A program made the translations under genes and the position numbers. Of a DNA stretch of 64,000 bases, positions 36,284-45,468 are shown in pieces. The DNA lies in the NCBI GenBank assembly GCA_937124615.1, contig CAKZKR010000113.1, forward strand, positions 1 through 64,000. The letters run 5' to 3'. A model generated the notes under the pieces. The model searched no databases. It worked only from the letters and a program-made list of their open reading frames with translations, and was not told the origin of the DNA. Each line of letters begins with the position of its first letter. Position 1 is the first letter of the stretch. This DNA comes from an uncultured bacterium (GTDB lineage: Bacteria; Hydrogenedentota; Hydrogenedentia; Hydrogenedentales; Hydrogenedentaceae).

Positions 36284-37429
36284 TCACTCTTCTACAGAAT
36301 CGATAGTTCCAGCACCCAATACAATGTCGCCGTCGTAGAATACAGCGATTTGTCCCGGAGTAATTGCAGATTGAGGTTCATCGAAGATAACGCGAACAAT
36401 GTTTCCAGAATCATCAAATTTTTCTAATTTTGCAGGGGTGGGTTCATGTCGAAGTCTAATTTTACAAAGGATTTTCATAGATGAATTTGGGGCACCCGGA
36501 ATAGAGACCCAATTACAACTTATGACTTTCATCGATTGTTTTAGGAGAGCCATTTTACGACCTACGATAACACGATTCTTTACGGGGTCTAAACCAATAA
36601 CATAGTATGGTTCGCCTGCTCCGCCTATTCCTAAGCCTTTACGCTGACCGATGGTATAATGAATAATCCCTTGATGTTTGCCTAAAACATTACCCCTCTC
36701 ATCGACAATGTCCCCTTCCTTTATTTCCTCTTTTTGAAATAGCACATCATATTTGTTGTTCTCTAAAAAATCTTGACTTTCGTTCTGTTCAGCAAGTTCA
36801 GGGAATCCTATGTTCCGTGACAGATTACGAACTTGTGATTTAGTCAAGTTTCCCAGTGGGAACACAGTTTTTTGCAATTGTTCTTGCTGTAACATGGCGA
36901 GAAAATAACTTTGGTCTTTTTCAGTGTCAATACCGCGAAGTAAAAGATAACGATTAAGTACAGGGTCAAATCGGATGCGGGCATAATGCCCCGTTGCAAA
37001 GTAATCAAATGGGATACCTGTTTTTTGAGCCCGTTCAATAAGAAAACCAAATTTTATAGTTCGATTACAACGAACACATGGGTTTGGGGTACGACCTGAT
37101 AGATACTCATGACGAAAATATTCCAATACCTCGTGGTTATATTCCTCTGCGAGTCGGATAACATAGAAAGGGATGTTGAATCGTTTTGCTACAGAATGAG
37201 CCATTTCGATTTCTTGTTCTTCACCGGGACCAAAACATCCTTTTACCCCGGTATCTTGTAGAGGAAATTGGTTGTCCCAGAGCGACATTGTTAATCCGAT
37301 GACTTCGCATCCCCTTTCTTTTAATAGCCCTACCGCCATTGAAGAATCTACTCCCCCACTCATCCCAACCGCAACTTTTGTTTTGGGTGGAGGCAAAAGA
37401 TCAAATATAAAGTCTGGTATAAGATCCAA
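36284..37429 (-). CDS. mnmA: tRNA 2-thiouridine(34) synthase MnmA, variant without the usual second Cys
   Basis: 381 residues. MnmA adenylates and thiolates U34 of tRNA-Lys/Glu/Gln. Seen: the PP-loop AVGMSGGVDSSMAVG, CxxC in TPNPCVRCNRTIKFG, ATGHYARI, HYTIGQRKGLGIG and the C-terminal barrel (TPGQIAVFYDGDIVLGAG). The region that normally carries the second catalytic Cys (ESQD-I-C-F) reads ESQDFLENNKYDVLF here and has none. A third Cys upstream (GVKGCFGPGEEQEIEMA) with the CxxC pair could hold an iron-sulfur cluster, as in TtuA/NcsA-type thiolases; that is inference. It is next to tRNA-Val on the same strand. Confidence 0.92.
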   Translation of the reverse strand: MDLIPDFIFDLLPPPKTKVAVGMSGGVDSSMAVGLLKERGCEVIGLTMSLWDNQFPLQDTGVKGCFGPGEEQEIEMAHSVAKRFNIPFYVIRLAEEYNHEVLEYFRHEYLSGRTPNPCVRCNRTIKFGFLIERAQKTGIPFDYFATGHYARIRFDPVLNRYLLLRGIDTEKDQSYFLAMLQQEQLQKTVFPLGNLTKSQVRNLSRNIGFPELAEQNESQDFLENNKYDVLFQKEEIKEGDIVDERGNVLGKHQGIIHYTIGQRKGLGIGGAGEPYYVIGLDPVKNRVIVGRKMALLKQSMKVISCNWVSIPGAPNSSMKILCKIRLRHEPTPAKLEKFDDSGNIVRVIFDEPQSAITPGQIAVFYDGDIVLGAGTIDSVEE

Positions 37430-37566
37430 TATTAAAAGACCTTCGTTTTTTTGCTTGTCTATTTATTATTATATAAGAGTCCATATAATTTTTTATTGAT
37501 AAAGCATAATAATAACAACTCTACCTAACTCAAAAAATAACCCCTCCTCTACTACTACCTTGCTTA

Positions 37567-37643
37567 TGGTGGGCGGTGCAGGACTCGAACCTGCGACCCC
37601 CTGCGTGTAAAGCAGATGCTCTGACCAGCTGAGCTAACCGCCC
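37567..37643 (-). tRNA. tRNA-Val (anticodon UAC)
   Basis: A 77-nt cloverleaf on the minus strand. Acceptor GGGCGGT pairs with ACCGCCC; the D loop is AGCTCAGCTGGTCAGAGC; the anticodon arm CTGC-TTTACAC-GCAG gives TAC; the T arm contains GGTTCGAGTCC. CCA is encoded (37567-37569). A possible promoter (TTGATT, 18 bases, TAATAT) lies just upstream. Confidence 0.95.
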
Positions 37644-37718
37644 AAAGTATTCCAGCAGGACTAATATATTATCAAATCAAAAATATGGTAATCAATTTTT
37701 ATGGAATAGAGAGGCTCC

Positions 37719-39113
37719 CTATTTTTCGTCCGGTTTAATCATTTTCCAGGGATCAACAATTTCATCAAATTCGGGTTCTGTAATTAATCCTGTTTTTAAG
37801 GCTTCTTCCTTTAAGGTCGTGCCATTTTTATATGCATTTCGTGCGATTTGTGCGGATGCTTCGTAACCAATTTTGCGACTTAATGCGGTTACCAACATGA
37901 GAGAATTCTTGAGATAATAGGCTAATTTTTCATGGTTAGGCTGGATACCGTTCAGACAATTTTTTGTGAAGGATTTACATGCGTCAGAAAGGAGATGTAT
38001 GGATTGAAGTATATTATAAGCGATGACAGGTTTATAAACATTTAGTTCAAATTGTCCGGAGGCTCCTGCAATGTTAATTGTAACATCATTTCCTATGACT
38101 TGTGCACAGACCATCGTCATCATTTCGCACTGGGTTGGGTTGACTTTCCCTGGCATGATTGAAGATCCGGGCTCATTTTCAGGGAGTAATAATTCTGTAA
38201 GTCCACAGCGGGGACCACTCCCCATGAGACGAATATCGTTAGCAATCTTCATGCAGGAACAAGCGATTGTTTTTAGCACACCGGAAAGCATCACCAGAGC
38301 ATCATGCCCTGCTAATGCTTCAAATTTGTTTTCTGCGGGACGGAATGGGGTCTGCGTAATCTCTGCAATATGAGCCACTGCTTTTTCCGCAAAACCTGCA
38401 GGTGCGTTTAGTCCCGTGCCCACGGCTGTTCCACCTAATGCCAGTTCATATAGGTCTTGTAGAGAAGAGTGTATTCGATTTATCCCTTGTTCTATTTGTC
38501 GTGTATAGCCGGAGAATTCTTGTCCTAAAGTAATCGGTGTTGCATCCATTAAATGCGTTCTACCTGTTTTTATCAAATTTTTGTATTCAATTGTTTTCTG
38601 GGCAAGAGATGTTTGAAATTCTTCCAAAGCCGGTATTAAGTGGTTATTTAATTTCAGTACAGTTGCGACATGCATAGCCGTTGGAAATACATCATTCGAA
38701 GACTGGGACATATTCACATGGTCATTAGGATGAACGGGCTTTTTCGTACTATGAGGGTATCCTAAAAGTTCATTAGCACGAGTGGCTATTACCTCATTTA
38801 CATTCATATTTGTTTGTGTTCCGCTTCCTGTTTGCCAGACATAAAGAGGAAATTGGGTATCCCATTTTCCGGTGAGGATTTCGTCTACTGCAGTTGTAAT
38901 AACTTCACAGTATTCGGATTTAAGGAGTCCCATATCACAATTGGCCTGAGCACAGGCTTTCTTTACAAGGGCCAATGCATATACTATCTCAAAAGGCATT
39001 TGTTCTTTTCCTATGGAGAAGAATTGTAAAGAGCGAACCGTTTGACTTCCGTAATAGGCATTGAGAGGAACCCGTACCTCACCCAGGGCATCTTTTTCTA
39101 CACGAAATTCCAT
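37719..39113 (-). CDS. fumC: Class II fumarate hydratase
   Basis: 464 residues, the usual length. It converts fumarate and malate in the TCA cycle. Seen: KDALGEVRVPLNAYYGSQTV, TGSGTQTNMNVNEVIATRAN, the SSNDVFPTAMH active-site block, TGRTHLMDATPITLGQEFSG, and the family signature GSSIMPGKVNPTQCEMM. The SGQFELNVYKPVIAYN motif favours FumC over aspartate ammonia-lyase, though the two are close. The gene stands alone; the ftsK operon diverges upstream. Confidence 0.92.
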   Translation of the reverse strand: MEFRVEKDALGEVRVPLNAYYGSQTVRSLQFFSIGKEQMPFEIVYALALVKKACAQANCDMGLLKSEYCEVITTAVDEILTGKWDTQFPLYVWQTGSGTQTNMNVNEVIATRANELLGYPHSTKKPVHPNDHVNMSQSSNDVFPTAMHVATVLKLNNHLIPALEEFQTSLAQKTIEYKNLIKTGRTHLMDATPITLGQEFSGYTRQIEQGINRIHSSLQDLYELALGGTAVGTGLNAPAGFAEKAVAHIAEITQTPFRPAENKFEALAGHDALVMLSGVLKTIACSCMKIANDIRLMGSGPRCGLTELLLPENEPGSSIMPGKVNPTQCEMMTMVCAQVIGNDVTINIAGASGQFELNVYKPVIAYNILQSIHLLSDACKSFTKNCLNGIQPNHEKLAYYLKNSLMLVTALSRKIGYEASAQIARNAYKNGTTLKEEALKTGLITEPEFDEIVDPWKMIKPDEK

Positions 39114-39257
39114 ATTGTGTATCCCTTATTCAAATAAATTGCTTAGATATTTTATTTTACTTCAATACACTATAGCGAATAAATCCGTAGCTGTAACACT
39201 ATTTTATTACCTGGGATGAATTTTATTTATTAAAGGGTTTTAATTCAAATATTTCGA

Positions 39258-39286
39258 TTGACAAAGGATTATTTTTATGCTATTAT
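39258..39286 (+). promoter_or_regulatory. Strong promoter of the ftsK operon
   Basis: TTGACA (39258-39263), 17-base spacer ending in an extended -10 TGC, TATTAT (39281-39286). The perfect palindrome ACAATATATTGT (39287-39298) lies at the expected transcription start, with a second ATATATTGT at 39305-39313. Confidence 0.75.
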
Positions 39287-39329
39287 ACAATATATTGTGT
39301 TTCTATATATTGTATATTAAGGATTGCAC

Positions 39330-41849
39330 ATGTGGAATAATCAATACATAATTACGAAAAAAGTCGTTTTTTCTATATTGTTTATGACGATAAGCATCCT
39401 GTTTTTCCTGGCCATTATTTTTAATCCAAAAATCTACTCAGATGAAGAGCAAATCGTTCCACCTATTAACATTCCTTTTATCTCAATAACACAGGATATT
39501 TTTTTTCAATTGTATTTAGCCATAGGACCTGCTATACATATAATTTATATTGTATTTTTTTTGTGGACGATTCTTTTGTGGGATGAACTTTGTCCTTTCT
39601 CATTAATTCAAGGATTGATGGGGCTTTTGTTATTGTTAGTAAGTTGTTCTGTGTTTTCCCAGGCCTTTCGGTTATTCTGGGATGGAAATTTGGACACGGG
39701 AAATAGTATTGGATATCGTTTGGTGGAAGAAATCCTGGTTCCTTATTTTGGCGTTACTCCCACTGTAATTGCCTCGTTTCTATTAATCTTTGCTGGACTG
39801 ATATTAGCACTGGATTGGCTTTTTATTTCCTTCCTCCGTATGATCGTTGTATTTATATTGTATTTTTCTCGCTCCATAAAGAGATTTCTGGTATTAATCA
39901 AACAAGGTTTTGATTGGATTAATGAGAACATTATTTCATTAGAACAATATACGATTGTTACAGAGCCTTCCTCTGTACAATTACAACTCCCGTTGAGCAA
40001 TCCCAAAGATGATTATTCTACCTTTCAGTATAGAGATACTTCATGTCTTCCAGATTTGCCATTAACAGAAGGAACACAAGTGATTCCTGAAAATTTATCA
40101 CAATCAACTCCGATTGTTTTGACAACTCCTGATAAAGAAGCCCAAAAAGACCAAATTGAAGGAGAAATAAAATCTCATTTTGGAACCTTTTCAAAAAAAG
40201 AAATTAAGGAAATTCCGAAACTAAATTCAGCACTTACTTATTTACCTGATGGGGAACCTATTCGTTCGGGTCGTCCTTCACAGCACAAATCAGAAAATAT
40301 TTCCTTGTCCATGTCTGTTCGTGAATATCCGAATCAATATACAAAACCTCCATTAACTTTATTGGACGAACCTATCCCTTATGAAATACCGAATTATAAT
40401 GAACAACTTCAAGAACGGGCTGAAATATTAATAAAAACATTGGAACGATTTGGTGTAAAAGCACGGGTTACAGGTATTACTCATGGACCCACAATTACAA
40501 GATATGAACTGGAACCGGAACCCGGGATTAAAGTAACACGATTTTTGTCTCACGCAGATGATATTACTCTTGCCCTGAAAGCAGACCGTGTTCGTGTAGA
40601 GGCCCCTATTCCGGGTAAAGGGAAAGTGGGTATTGAGGTTCCCAATCCTGTCCGTGAACAGGTACTTCTGAGAGAATTACTGGAAAGTTTTGCCTTAATG
40701 AAGCATCGAGGAAGGTTGCGATTACCATTAGGAAAAGATATTACAGGTGAAGTAAAAGTCGTCGATTTGACACAAATGCCGCATCTTCTTATCGCAGGTG
40801 CTACCGGTTCGGGTAAAACGGTTTTTGTAAAGGCTCTCCTTGCGAGTTTGTTATTCCAATACACTCCTGATGAATTGCGATTGGTATTAATTGACCCGAA
40901 GATGGTCGAGTTTTCTATATTTAATGATATTCCCCATCTGTTAGAACCCGTTGTAACCGATGCCAAGAAAGCAGGCGAGGCTCTTGATATCCTTGTAAAA
41001 GAAATGGAGCGACGGTATACTCTTTTTGCAAATACCAATACACGGAATTTGGAGGTTTATAACCAGAATGTAGAAAATGGACAATTGGAAATTTACGAGG
41101 AAGGTGATAGGGATTTATTCTCAACACCCATAAAAGTTGTTCGTAAACTACCGCATATCGTTTGCATAATAGATGAATTAGCAGATTTAATGATGTTGCA
41201 ACGAAATGCGGTTGAAAGTGCTATTGCAAGGCTTTCCCAATTAGCCCGTGCAGTTGGAATCCATTTAATTGTGGCGACCCAGAGACCCTCCGTAGATGTT
41301 ATTACAGGTGTGATTAAGGCGAATTTCCCTGCTCGTATATCATTCCAGGTTTCTTCAAAAATTGATTCCCGTTGTATTTTGGATACGATAGGTGCTGAAA
41401 AGTTGATTGGGCACGGCGATATGTTATACCATAATGCTGGGTTACCAAAGCCGATGCGTATTCAGGGTGCTTTTGTTAGCGATGAAGAGATAGAGTCCTT
41501 GGTAGATTATTTGAAATCGCAAGCGCCACCGCAGTATCTTAATTGTATTGGTTTTGATAATCAAAAAAAGAAAGATAATGAAATTTATCTGGATGGTGAT
41601 GACCCGTTATTTGATGAAGCGGTTCGCATCGTTCGAGAAACGAAACAAGCGTCTGTGTCATTATTACAGCGACGCTTAAGGATTGGGTATGCCCGTGCTG
41701 GGCATTTGATAGATATGATGGAGCTACGAGGAATTGTGGGACCCCATCGAGGGAGCAAACCACGAGAAATATTGGATATGTCTTCAGAAAATGAGGATAT
41801 AAGCGAAGAACAAATAGATTATAATGATGACATAAATCTTTCCGATTAG
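39330..41849 (+). CDS. ftsK: DNA translocase FtsK/SpoIIIE family
   Basis: About 839 residues. FtsK pumps chromosomal DNA at the division septum. Seen: four membrane helices in the first 190 residues, a variable linker, the FtsK alpha domain (LIKTLERFGVKARVTGITHG), Walker A in AGATGSGKTVFVKALLAS, Walker B in IVCIIDELADLMML, ATQRPSVDVITGVIKANFPA, and the gamma winged helix (ASVSLLQRRLRIGYARAGHL) that reads KOPS-like sites. The ATG at 39330 has AAGGA 6 bases upstream; the frame also opens at a TTG at 39324. It heads the run ftsK, rodZ-like, pgsA, alr, yacP. Confidence 0.93.
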   Translation: MWNNQYIITKKVVFSILFMTISILFFLAIIFNPKIYSDEEQIVPPINIPFISITQDIFFQLYLAIGPAIHIIYIVFFLWTILLWDELCPFSLIQGLMGLLLLLVSCSVFSQAFRLFWDGNLDTGNSIGYRLVEEILVPYFGVTPTVIASFLLIFAGLILALDWLFISFLRMIVVFILYFSRSIKRFLVLIKQGFDWINENIISLEQYTIVTEPSSVQLQLPLSNPKDDYSTFQYRDTSCLPDLPLTEGTQVIPENLSQSTPIVLTTPDKEAQKDQIEGEIKSHFGTFSKKEIKEIPKLNSALTYLPDGEPIRSGRPSQHKSENISLSMSVREYPNQYTKPPLTLLDEPIPYEIPNYNEQLQERAEILIKTLERFGVKARVTGITHGPTITRYELEPEPGIKVTRFLSHADDITLALKADRVRVEAPIPGKGKVGIEVPNPVREQVLLRELLESFALMKHRGRLRLPLGKDITGEVKVVDLTQMPHLLIAGATGSGKTVFVKALLASLLFQYTPDELRLVLIDPKMVEFSIFNDIPHLLEPVVTDAKKAGEALDILVKEMERRYTLFANTNTRNLEVYNQNVENGQLEIYEEGDRDLFSTPIKVVRKLPHIVCIIDELADLMMLQRNAVESAIARLSQLARAVGIHLIVATQRPSVDVITGVIKANFPARISFQVSSKIDSRCILDTIGAEKLIGHGDMLYHNAGLPKPMRIQGAFVSDEEIESLVDYLKSQAPPQYLNCIGFDNQKKKDNEIYLDGDDPLFDEAVRIVRETKQASVSLLQRRLRIGYARAGHLIDMMELRGIVGPHRGSKPREILDMSSENEDISEEQIDYNDDINLSD

Positions 41850-41852
41850 GAA

Positions 41853-42347
41853 ATGAAGATAATAAATATGGATAACAAGCAGAAAAGATTTGGAGATAAA
41901 CTGAGAAAACAACGGGAATCCTTAGGATTATCTGTACAGCATGTATTTGAACAAACCCGTGTGCCTATTCAATATATACATGCATTCGAGAATGAGGATT
42001 TTGAAGTATTAGCGAACAATCCAAATGTCCGCGCTTTTATTTATTCTTATTGTCAATATATTAATATAGACCCACGACCCTATTATGATTTTTATCTGGA
42101 ATGGTTGAGACATCAGCGGACTTTGAATGAATCACGGAAAACAACCTCGCTGAATATTTCAAATGGAAATATGGAATTACCGCTGTGGTTAGAACCATTA
42201 ATTACATGGGGGATTGTTTGTGCGGTATTGGTTCTATCATGGCTTGCATACTCCTTCTTCACTCGACCTATTCGTGAAGACCCTTCATTAAAAGTGAATG
42301 CGGGTTCTGTAGAGGCTCCGGTTGTCCATTTTGATGAAGATTTTTAA
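41853..42347 (+). CDS. RodZ-like helix-turn-helix membrane protein
   Basis: 164 residues. An N-terminal HTH_25/Xre-like domain (FGDKLRKQRESLGLSVQHVF, then YIHAFENEDFEVL and VRAFIYSYCQYINIDP) is followed by one membrane helix (WGIVCAVLVLSWLAYSFF) and a short outer tail. This is the RodZ layout; RodZ links MreB to the cell-wall machinery. It is shorter than E. coli RodZ and lacks the C-terminal beta domain. It starts 3 bases after ftsK; the ATG at 41868 is a possible alternative start with better spacing to GAAG. Confidence 0.8.
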   Translation: MKIINMDNKQKRFGDKLRKQRESLGLSVQHVFEQTRVPIQYIHAFENEDFEVLANNPNVRAFIYSYCQYINIDPRPYYDFYLEWLRHQRTLNESRKTTSLNISNGNMELPLWLEPLITWGIVCAVLVLSWLAYSFFTRPIREDPSLKVNAGSVEAPVVHFDEDF

Positions 42348-42376
42348 ATTTATAAATAAGTAACATTCCAGTCAAT

Positions 42377-42985
42377 ATGAAGATAAATTTACCCAATCAA
42401 CTTTCAATTGCACGGTGTATCCTATCTATTATTTTCGTTTTCTTTATGTCATTCACACATTGGATTCCGTTTGCAATTGCATATATCATCTTTATTCTTG
42501 CCGCGATTACAGATTATTGGGATGGAAAAATTGCACGACAAACAAAAAGCATAACGAAGTTCGGACAATTAATCGACCCTGTTGCCGATAAAGTATTGAT
42601 GGTTGCCGCATTTATTATGATGATGAAATTGGAGGAATTGAAAATACCGGGTTGGTGTGTTGTTATTATTCTTGCTCGCGAATTTCTTGTTACAGGTATC
42701 CGTACCCTTGCCGCTGTCGATGGGAATATCATTCCTGCAGACCCCTGGGGTAAATTGAAAACGGTTTTACAGATGACCTATGTTATCGTATTTTTGTTTT
42801 TAGCCACGGCGAGAAGATTTTTTTTAGATGTTCCCTTTCCCTTTATGCCTGAAGATATGACAAAATCATACGACCCTTTGTTGGCCAAAGCATCATTAAC
42901 ATTTATGATGTTTATTGCCGTATATACCTTCTATTCCGGATGTGAAATATTATGGAAAAATTGGGAAAAACTGAAACTGGATTAG
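42377..42985 (+). CDS. pgsA: CDP-diacylglycerol-glycerol-3-phosphate 3-phosphatidyltransferase
   Basis: 202 residues, polytopic. It makes phosphatidylglycerol phosphate, the committed step to phosphatidylglycerol and cardiolipin. The CDP-alcohol phosphatidyltransferase motif D-G-x2-A-R-x8-G-x3-D-x3-D is complete in DYWDGKIARQTKSITKFGQL followed by IDPVADK. The N-terminal NLPNQLSIARCIL is typical of PgsA. Part of the ftsK run; its last 34 bases overlap an upstream extension of the alr frame, not the preferred alr start. Confidence 0.92.
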   Translation: MKINLPNQLSIARCILSIIFVFFMSFTHWIPFAIAYIIFILAAITDYWDGKIARQTKSITKFGQLIDPVADKVLMVAAFIMMMKLEELKIPGWCVVIILAREFLVTGIRTLAAVDGNIIPADPWGKLKTVLQMTYVIVFLFLATARRFFLDVPFPFMPEDMTKSYDPLLAKASLTFMMFIAVYTFYSGCEILWKNWEKLKLD

Positions 42986-43026
42986 ATTTAACACAATCCT
43001 ATCTTAATACTGAGAAAGAAGAGGTT

Positions 43027-44163
43027 ATGTCTAAAGTTATAATTGATTTGGATGCGTATCGTCATAATCTTCAAGTTGTCCGAAATCTTGTAGGTTCTTA
43101 TATCCGAATCATAGCTGTTGTAAAAGCCAATGCCTACGGACATGGGCTTGTCCCCATTGCAAAATGTGCAGAAAGATGGGGCGTAAACATGCTGGCTGTT
43201 GCCAATATTGAAGAAGGAATTACTTTACGGCAGAACGGTATTAAAATTCCCATTCTTGTGTTGCTACAACCTTATGATGACGAGTTATCAGCGATAATTG
43301 AATACCAGATTACACCGCTACTATCCGAAATCGACATTGCTAAAAGACTTTCCGAAATAGCAACCCGCGCAAAAGTAAATGTTCCCATCCATTGTAAAAT
43401 TGATACCGGTATGGGAAGACAGGGATTTAATGTGGACACTGTGGTTACCGATATGAAAAGTATTATTCATTTCCCCCATATTGACATCGAAGGGATTGCC
43501 ACTCATTTTCCCTGTGCGGATGAAAAAAATGATGCATTCACTCTAAATCAGATACGTGTCTTTTCCAGATTATTAAACGATTTTGAGCGAGAGGGTATCC
43601 CTTATGAATTCGCTCATTCAGCAAATTCTCCAGCCATAATTAACTACCCCAAAAGTTATCTTGATGCAGTCCGCCCCGGGTTGATGTCTTACGGTATCTG
43701 GCCTGTAAAAGAAAAAACAGAAAGAATGGTACTGAAGCCTGTTCTTCGCTGGGAGACAAAGATAACTCAAGTTCGTTCTGTAAGAGCAGGTTCTACTATT
43801 GGGTATGGGAAGACATTTACTGCAAGCCGGGATATGGATATTGCTATATTACCTGTGGGCTATGCAGATGGCTATCGTACCCAATTATCCAACAAAGGGG
43901 AAGTCCTTATTCATGGTACCCGATGCCCTGTACGCGGAAATGTTTCTATGGACCAGGTCGTTGTAGAAATAAGAACATCACACCCTGTAAAACGAGGAGA
44001 TACTGCTGTTATAATCGGTAAAGACGGAAATGAGGAGATACATGCGGAAGAGGTTGCCGAACGGGCAGGAACGATTGTATATGATATACTTACCGGAATT
44101 GGACCTCGCGTATTACGCACATACATTAGCAAAGAAGATGAAGAGGGAAGGGAAACCTCATAA
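43027..44163 (+). CDS. alr: Alanine racemase
   Basis: About 378 residues. It makes D-alanine for peptidoglycan with pyridoxal phosphate. Seen: the PLP-lysine motif VVKANAYGHGLVPIA, THFPCADE, FAHSANSPAIINYP, VRPGLMSYGIWP, LPVGYADGYRT with the catalytic-side Tyr region, and RGNVSMDQVVVEI. The ATG at 43027 (MSKVIIDLDAYR) is the family start; the frame opens at 42952 inside pgsA, but that extension is not conserved. AAGAGG lies just upstream. The YacP gene begins at the next base after the stop. Confidence 0.94.
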   Translation: MSKVIIDLDAYRHNLQVVRNLVGSYIRIIAVVKANAYGHGLVPIAKCAERWGVNMLAVANIEEGITLRQNGIKIPILVLLQPYDDELSAIIEYQITPLLSEIDIAKRLSEIATRAKVNVPIHCKIDTGMGRQGFNVDTVVTDMKSIIHFPHIDIEGIATHFPCADEKNDAFTLNQIRVFSRLLNDFEREGIPYEFAHSANSPAIINYPKSYLDAVRPGLMSYGIWPVKEKTERMVLKPVLRWETKITQVRSVRAGSTIGYGKTFTASRDMDIAILPVGYADGYRTQLSNKGEVLIHGTRCPVRGNVSMDQVVVEIRTSHPVKRGDTAVIIGKDGNEEIHAEEVAERAGTIVYDILTGIGPRVLRTYISKEDEEGRETS

Positions 44164-44697
44164 ATGGCGGAACATTATTATATAGACGGTTATAATCTAC
44201 TTCATGTTTTATTAAGAAACAAGAAAATAAAACATACAAATCTCGAACAGCATAGAAACCAGTTAATACATCTATTACAAGAATTTGCTTCCCTTACAGG
44301 GAACAGAATTACAGTGGTGTTTGATGGTAATTCTAATGAAAATAATCATTACCCTATCCCCAAAAAAACTTTATCGACAGGGTTCCAATTTGAAATATTA
44401 TTTTCATCACAAGGTTCGGATGCAGACAGTCTTATAGAACATTGCATTTATCGGGAAACGAATAAGGAAAATATTTTTGTTGTTTCGTCTGACCTTGCAT
44501 TAAGACAGGTGTGCGTGGGTATGGGAGTGTTTGTTATGCAACCCGAACGATTTATGAAATATTACCATCAGACCCAACAAGCAACAACGATATATAAACA
44601 ATCCTTTTTTAAGCCCATTCCCGTAGAAACACCCCTTCGCGAGAAACTTGAAAAATTTTTAAAATCCAACCTCGACACGAATACAAATAATTTATAA
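44164..44697 (+). CDS. YacP/Rae1-like NYN-domain ribonuclease
   Basis: 177 residues of the NYN (PIN-like) family related to YacP/Rae1. Acidic metal-site residues are seen in YYIDGYNLLH, VVFDGNSNEN, GSDADSLIEHCI and VVSSDLALRQV. Rae1 in Bacillus cleaves mRNA on the ribosome; by family this is probably a ribonuclease, but activity here is inferred. It starts directly after the alr stop codon and ends the ftsK-led run; the LolA-like gene on the other strand ends 2 bases away. Confidence 0.82.
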   Translation: MAEHYYIDGYNLLHVLLRNKKIKHTNLEQHRNQLIHLLQEFASLTGNRITVVFDGNSNENNHYPIPKKTLSTGFQFEILFSSQGSDADSLIEHCIYRETNKENIFVVSSDLALRQVCVGMGVFVMQPERFMKYYHQTQQATTIYKQSFFKPIPVETPLREKLEKFLKSNLDTNTNNL

Positions 44698-44699
44698 TT

Positions 44700-45449
44700 T
44701 TACTGTTGACTACCGGGCGTAGGTGTAGTCGTATCCGCAGGGATTTGGAATACTTCGTCGGGGATTGTAATATCAGTCTTGATATTTTTGTATTCGCAGG
44801 TGAACATGGGAGTCTGGTCTTTGCCAATAATTTCTAATTTGCGGATGATTCCAAAATCAGGATCCATTAATACATTGGCGAAGGAGATGTCCTTATTTTG
44901 TCCTTCTTTGGGTTCAAGTTTTAGGTTTATCATTTTCTTCCCATCCCATTCTGTTTCAGGTCCTACGGTAATGTTCATTTTTTCTTTGACAATGTCGAAC
45001 ATTTTCTTCCCACCGATGGGAATAGCCCCTTTTGTAATATCGGGTGATGTTTTGATGGTATCGGTATTGGCTAAAAGTTGATAGGTAACGAAAAATTCTG
45101 TTCCATCAAAAATGATGGTGGCTTTTGCAATGGGATTGTTGAGTAGAGATGAATTTCCTGTTTCTGCTAAAGAAGCAGGAAAAGGAGAAAGTTTTTGGGT
45201 AAATCTCTCTTTGTCGCCTTCACGCTTGACAAATAATTCGCCAATTCCTTTGAGTCTCATTTTGGCATTTTCATTGATGGGAATGTTCGCATCGGCTCCA
45301 ACATCGGCTTTGATATTTTTTTGTTTTTCCCATGCAGAAATTAACTTTGAAGAAACTTCATCCAGGGAACCTTCTGCAAAAGTTAACATGGTCCATGACA
45401 AAAGTAGTATGAAAGTTAGAGATTGGATTTTGAAGAGGTGCTTTTTCAT
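44700..45449 (-). CDS. Exported LolA-like protein
   Basis: 249 residues with a signal peptide (LTFILLLSWTMLTFAEG). The pattern is that of LolA/outer-membrane-lipoprotein-sorting proteins: SKLISAWEKQKNIKADVGAD at the N terminus, a beta-barrel-like middle (GELFVKREGDKERFT, ATIIFDGTEFFVTY) and the typical ending ITIPDEVFQIP. Sequence similarity is weak, so it may serve lipoprotein transport or be a general lipid-binding relative. The ATG at 45449 is chosen because AAGGAG lies 8 bases upstream; the frame continues to 45479, overlapping the next gene. Confidence 0.65.
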   Translation of the reverse strand: MKKHLFKIQSLTFILLLSWTMLTFAEGSLDEVSSKLISAWEKQKNIKADVGADANIPINENAKMRLKGIGELFVKREGDKERFTQKLSPFPASLAETGNSSLLNNPIAKATIIFDGTEFFVTYQLLANTDTIKTSPDITKGAIPIGGKKMFDIVKEKMNITVGPETEWDGKKMINLKLEPKEGQNKDISFANVLMDPDFGIIRKLEIIGKDQTPMFTCEYKNIKTDITIPDEVFQIPADTTTPTPGSQQ

Positions 45450-45468
45450 TTTAATTCTCCTTGTTGTT

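Noticed and set aside
40550-41038. 162-codon frame antisense to ftsK
   Set aside because: It lies opposite the conserved ATPase core and shows no recognisable protein features.
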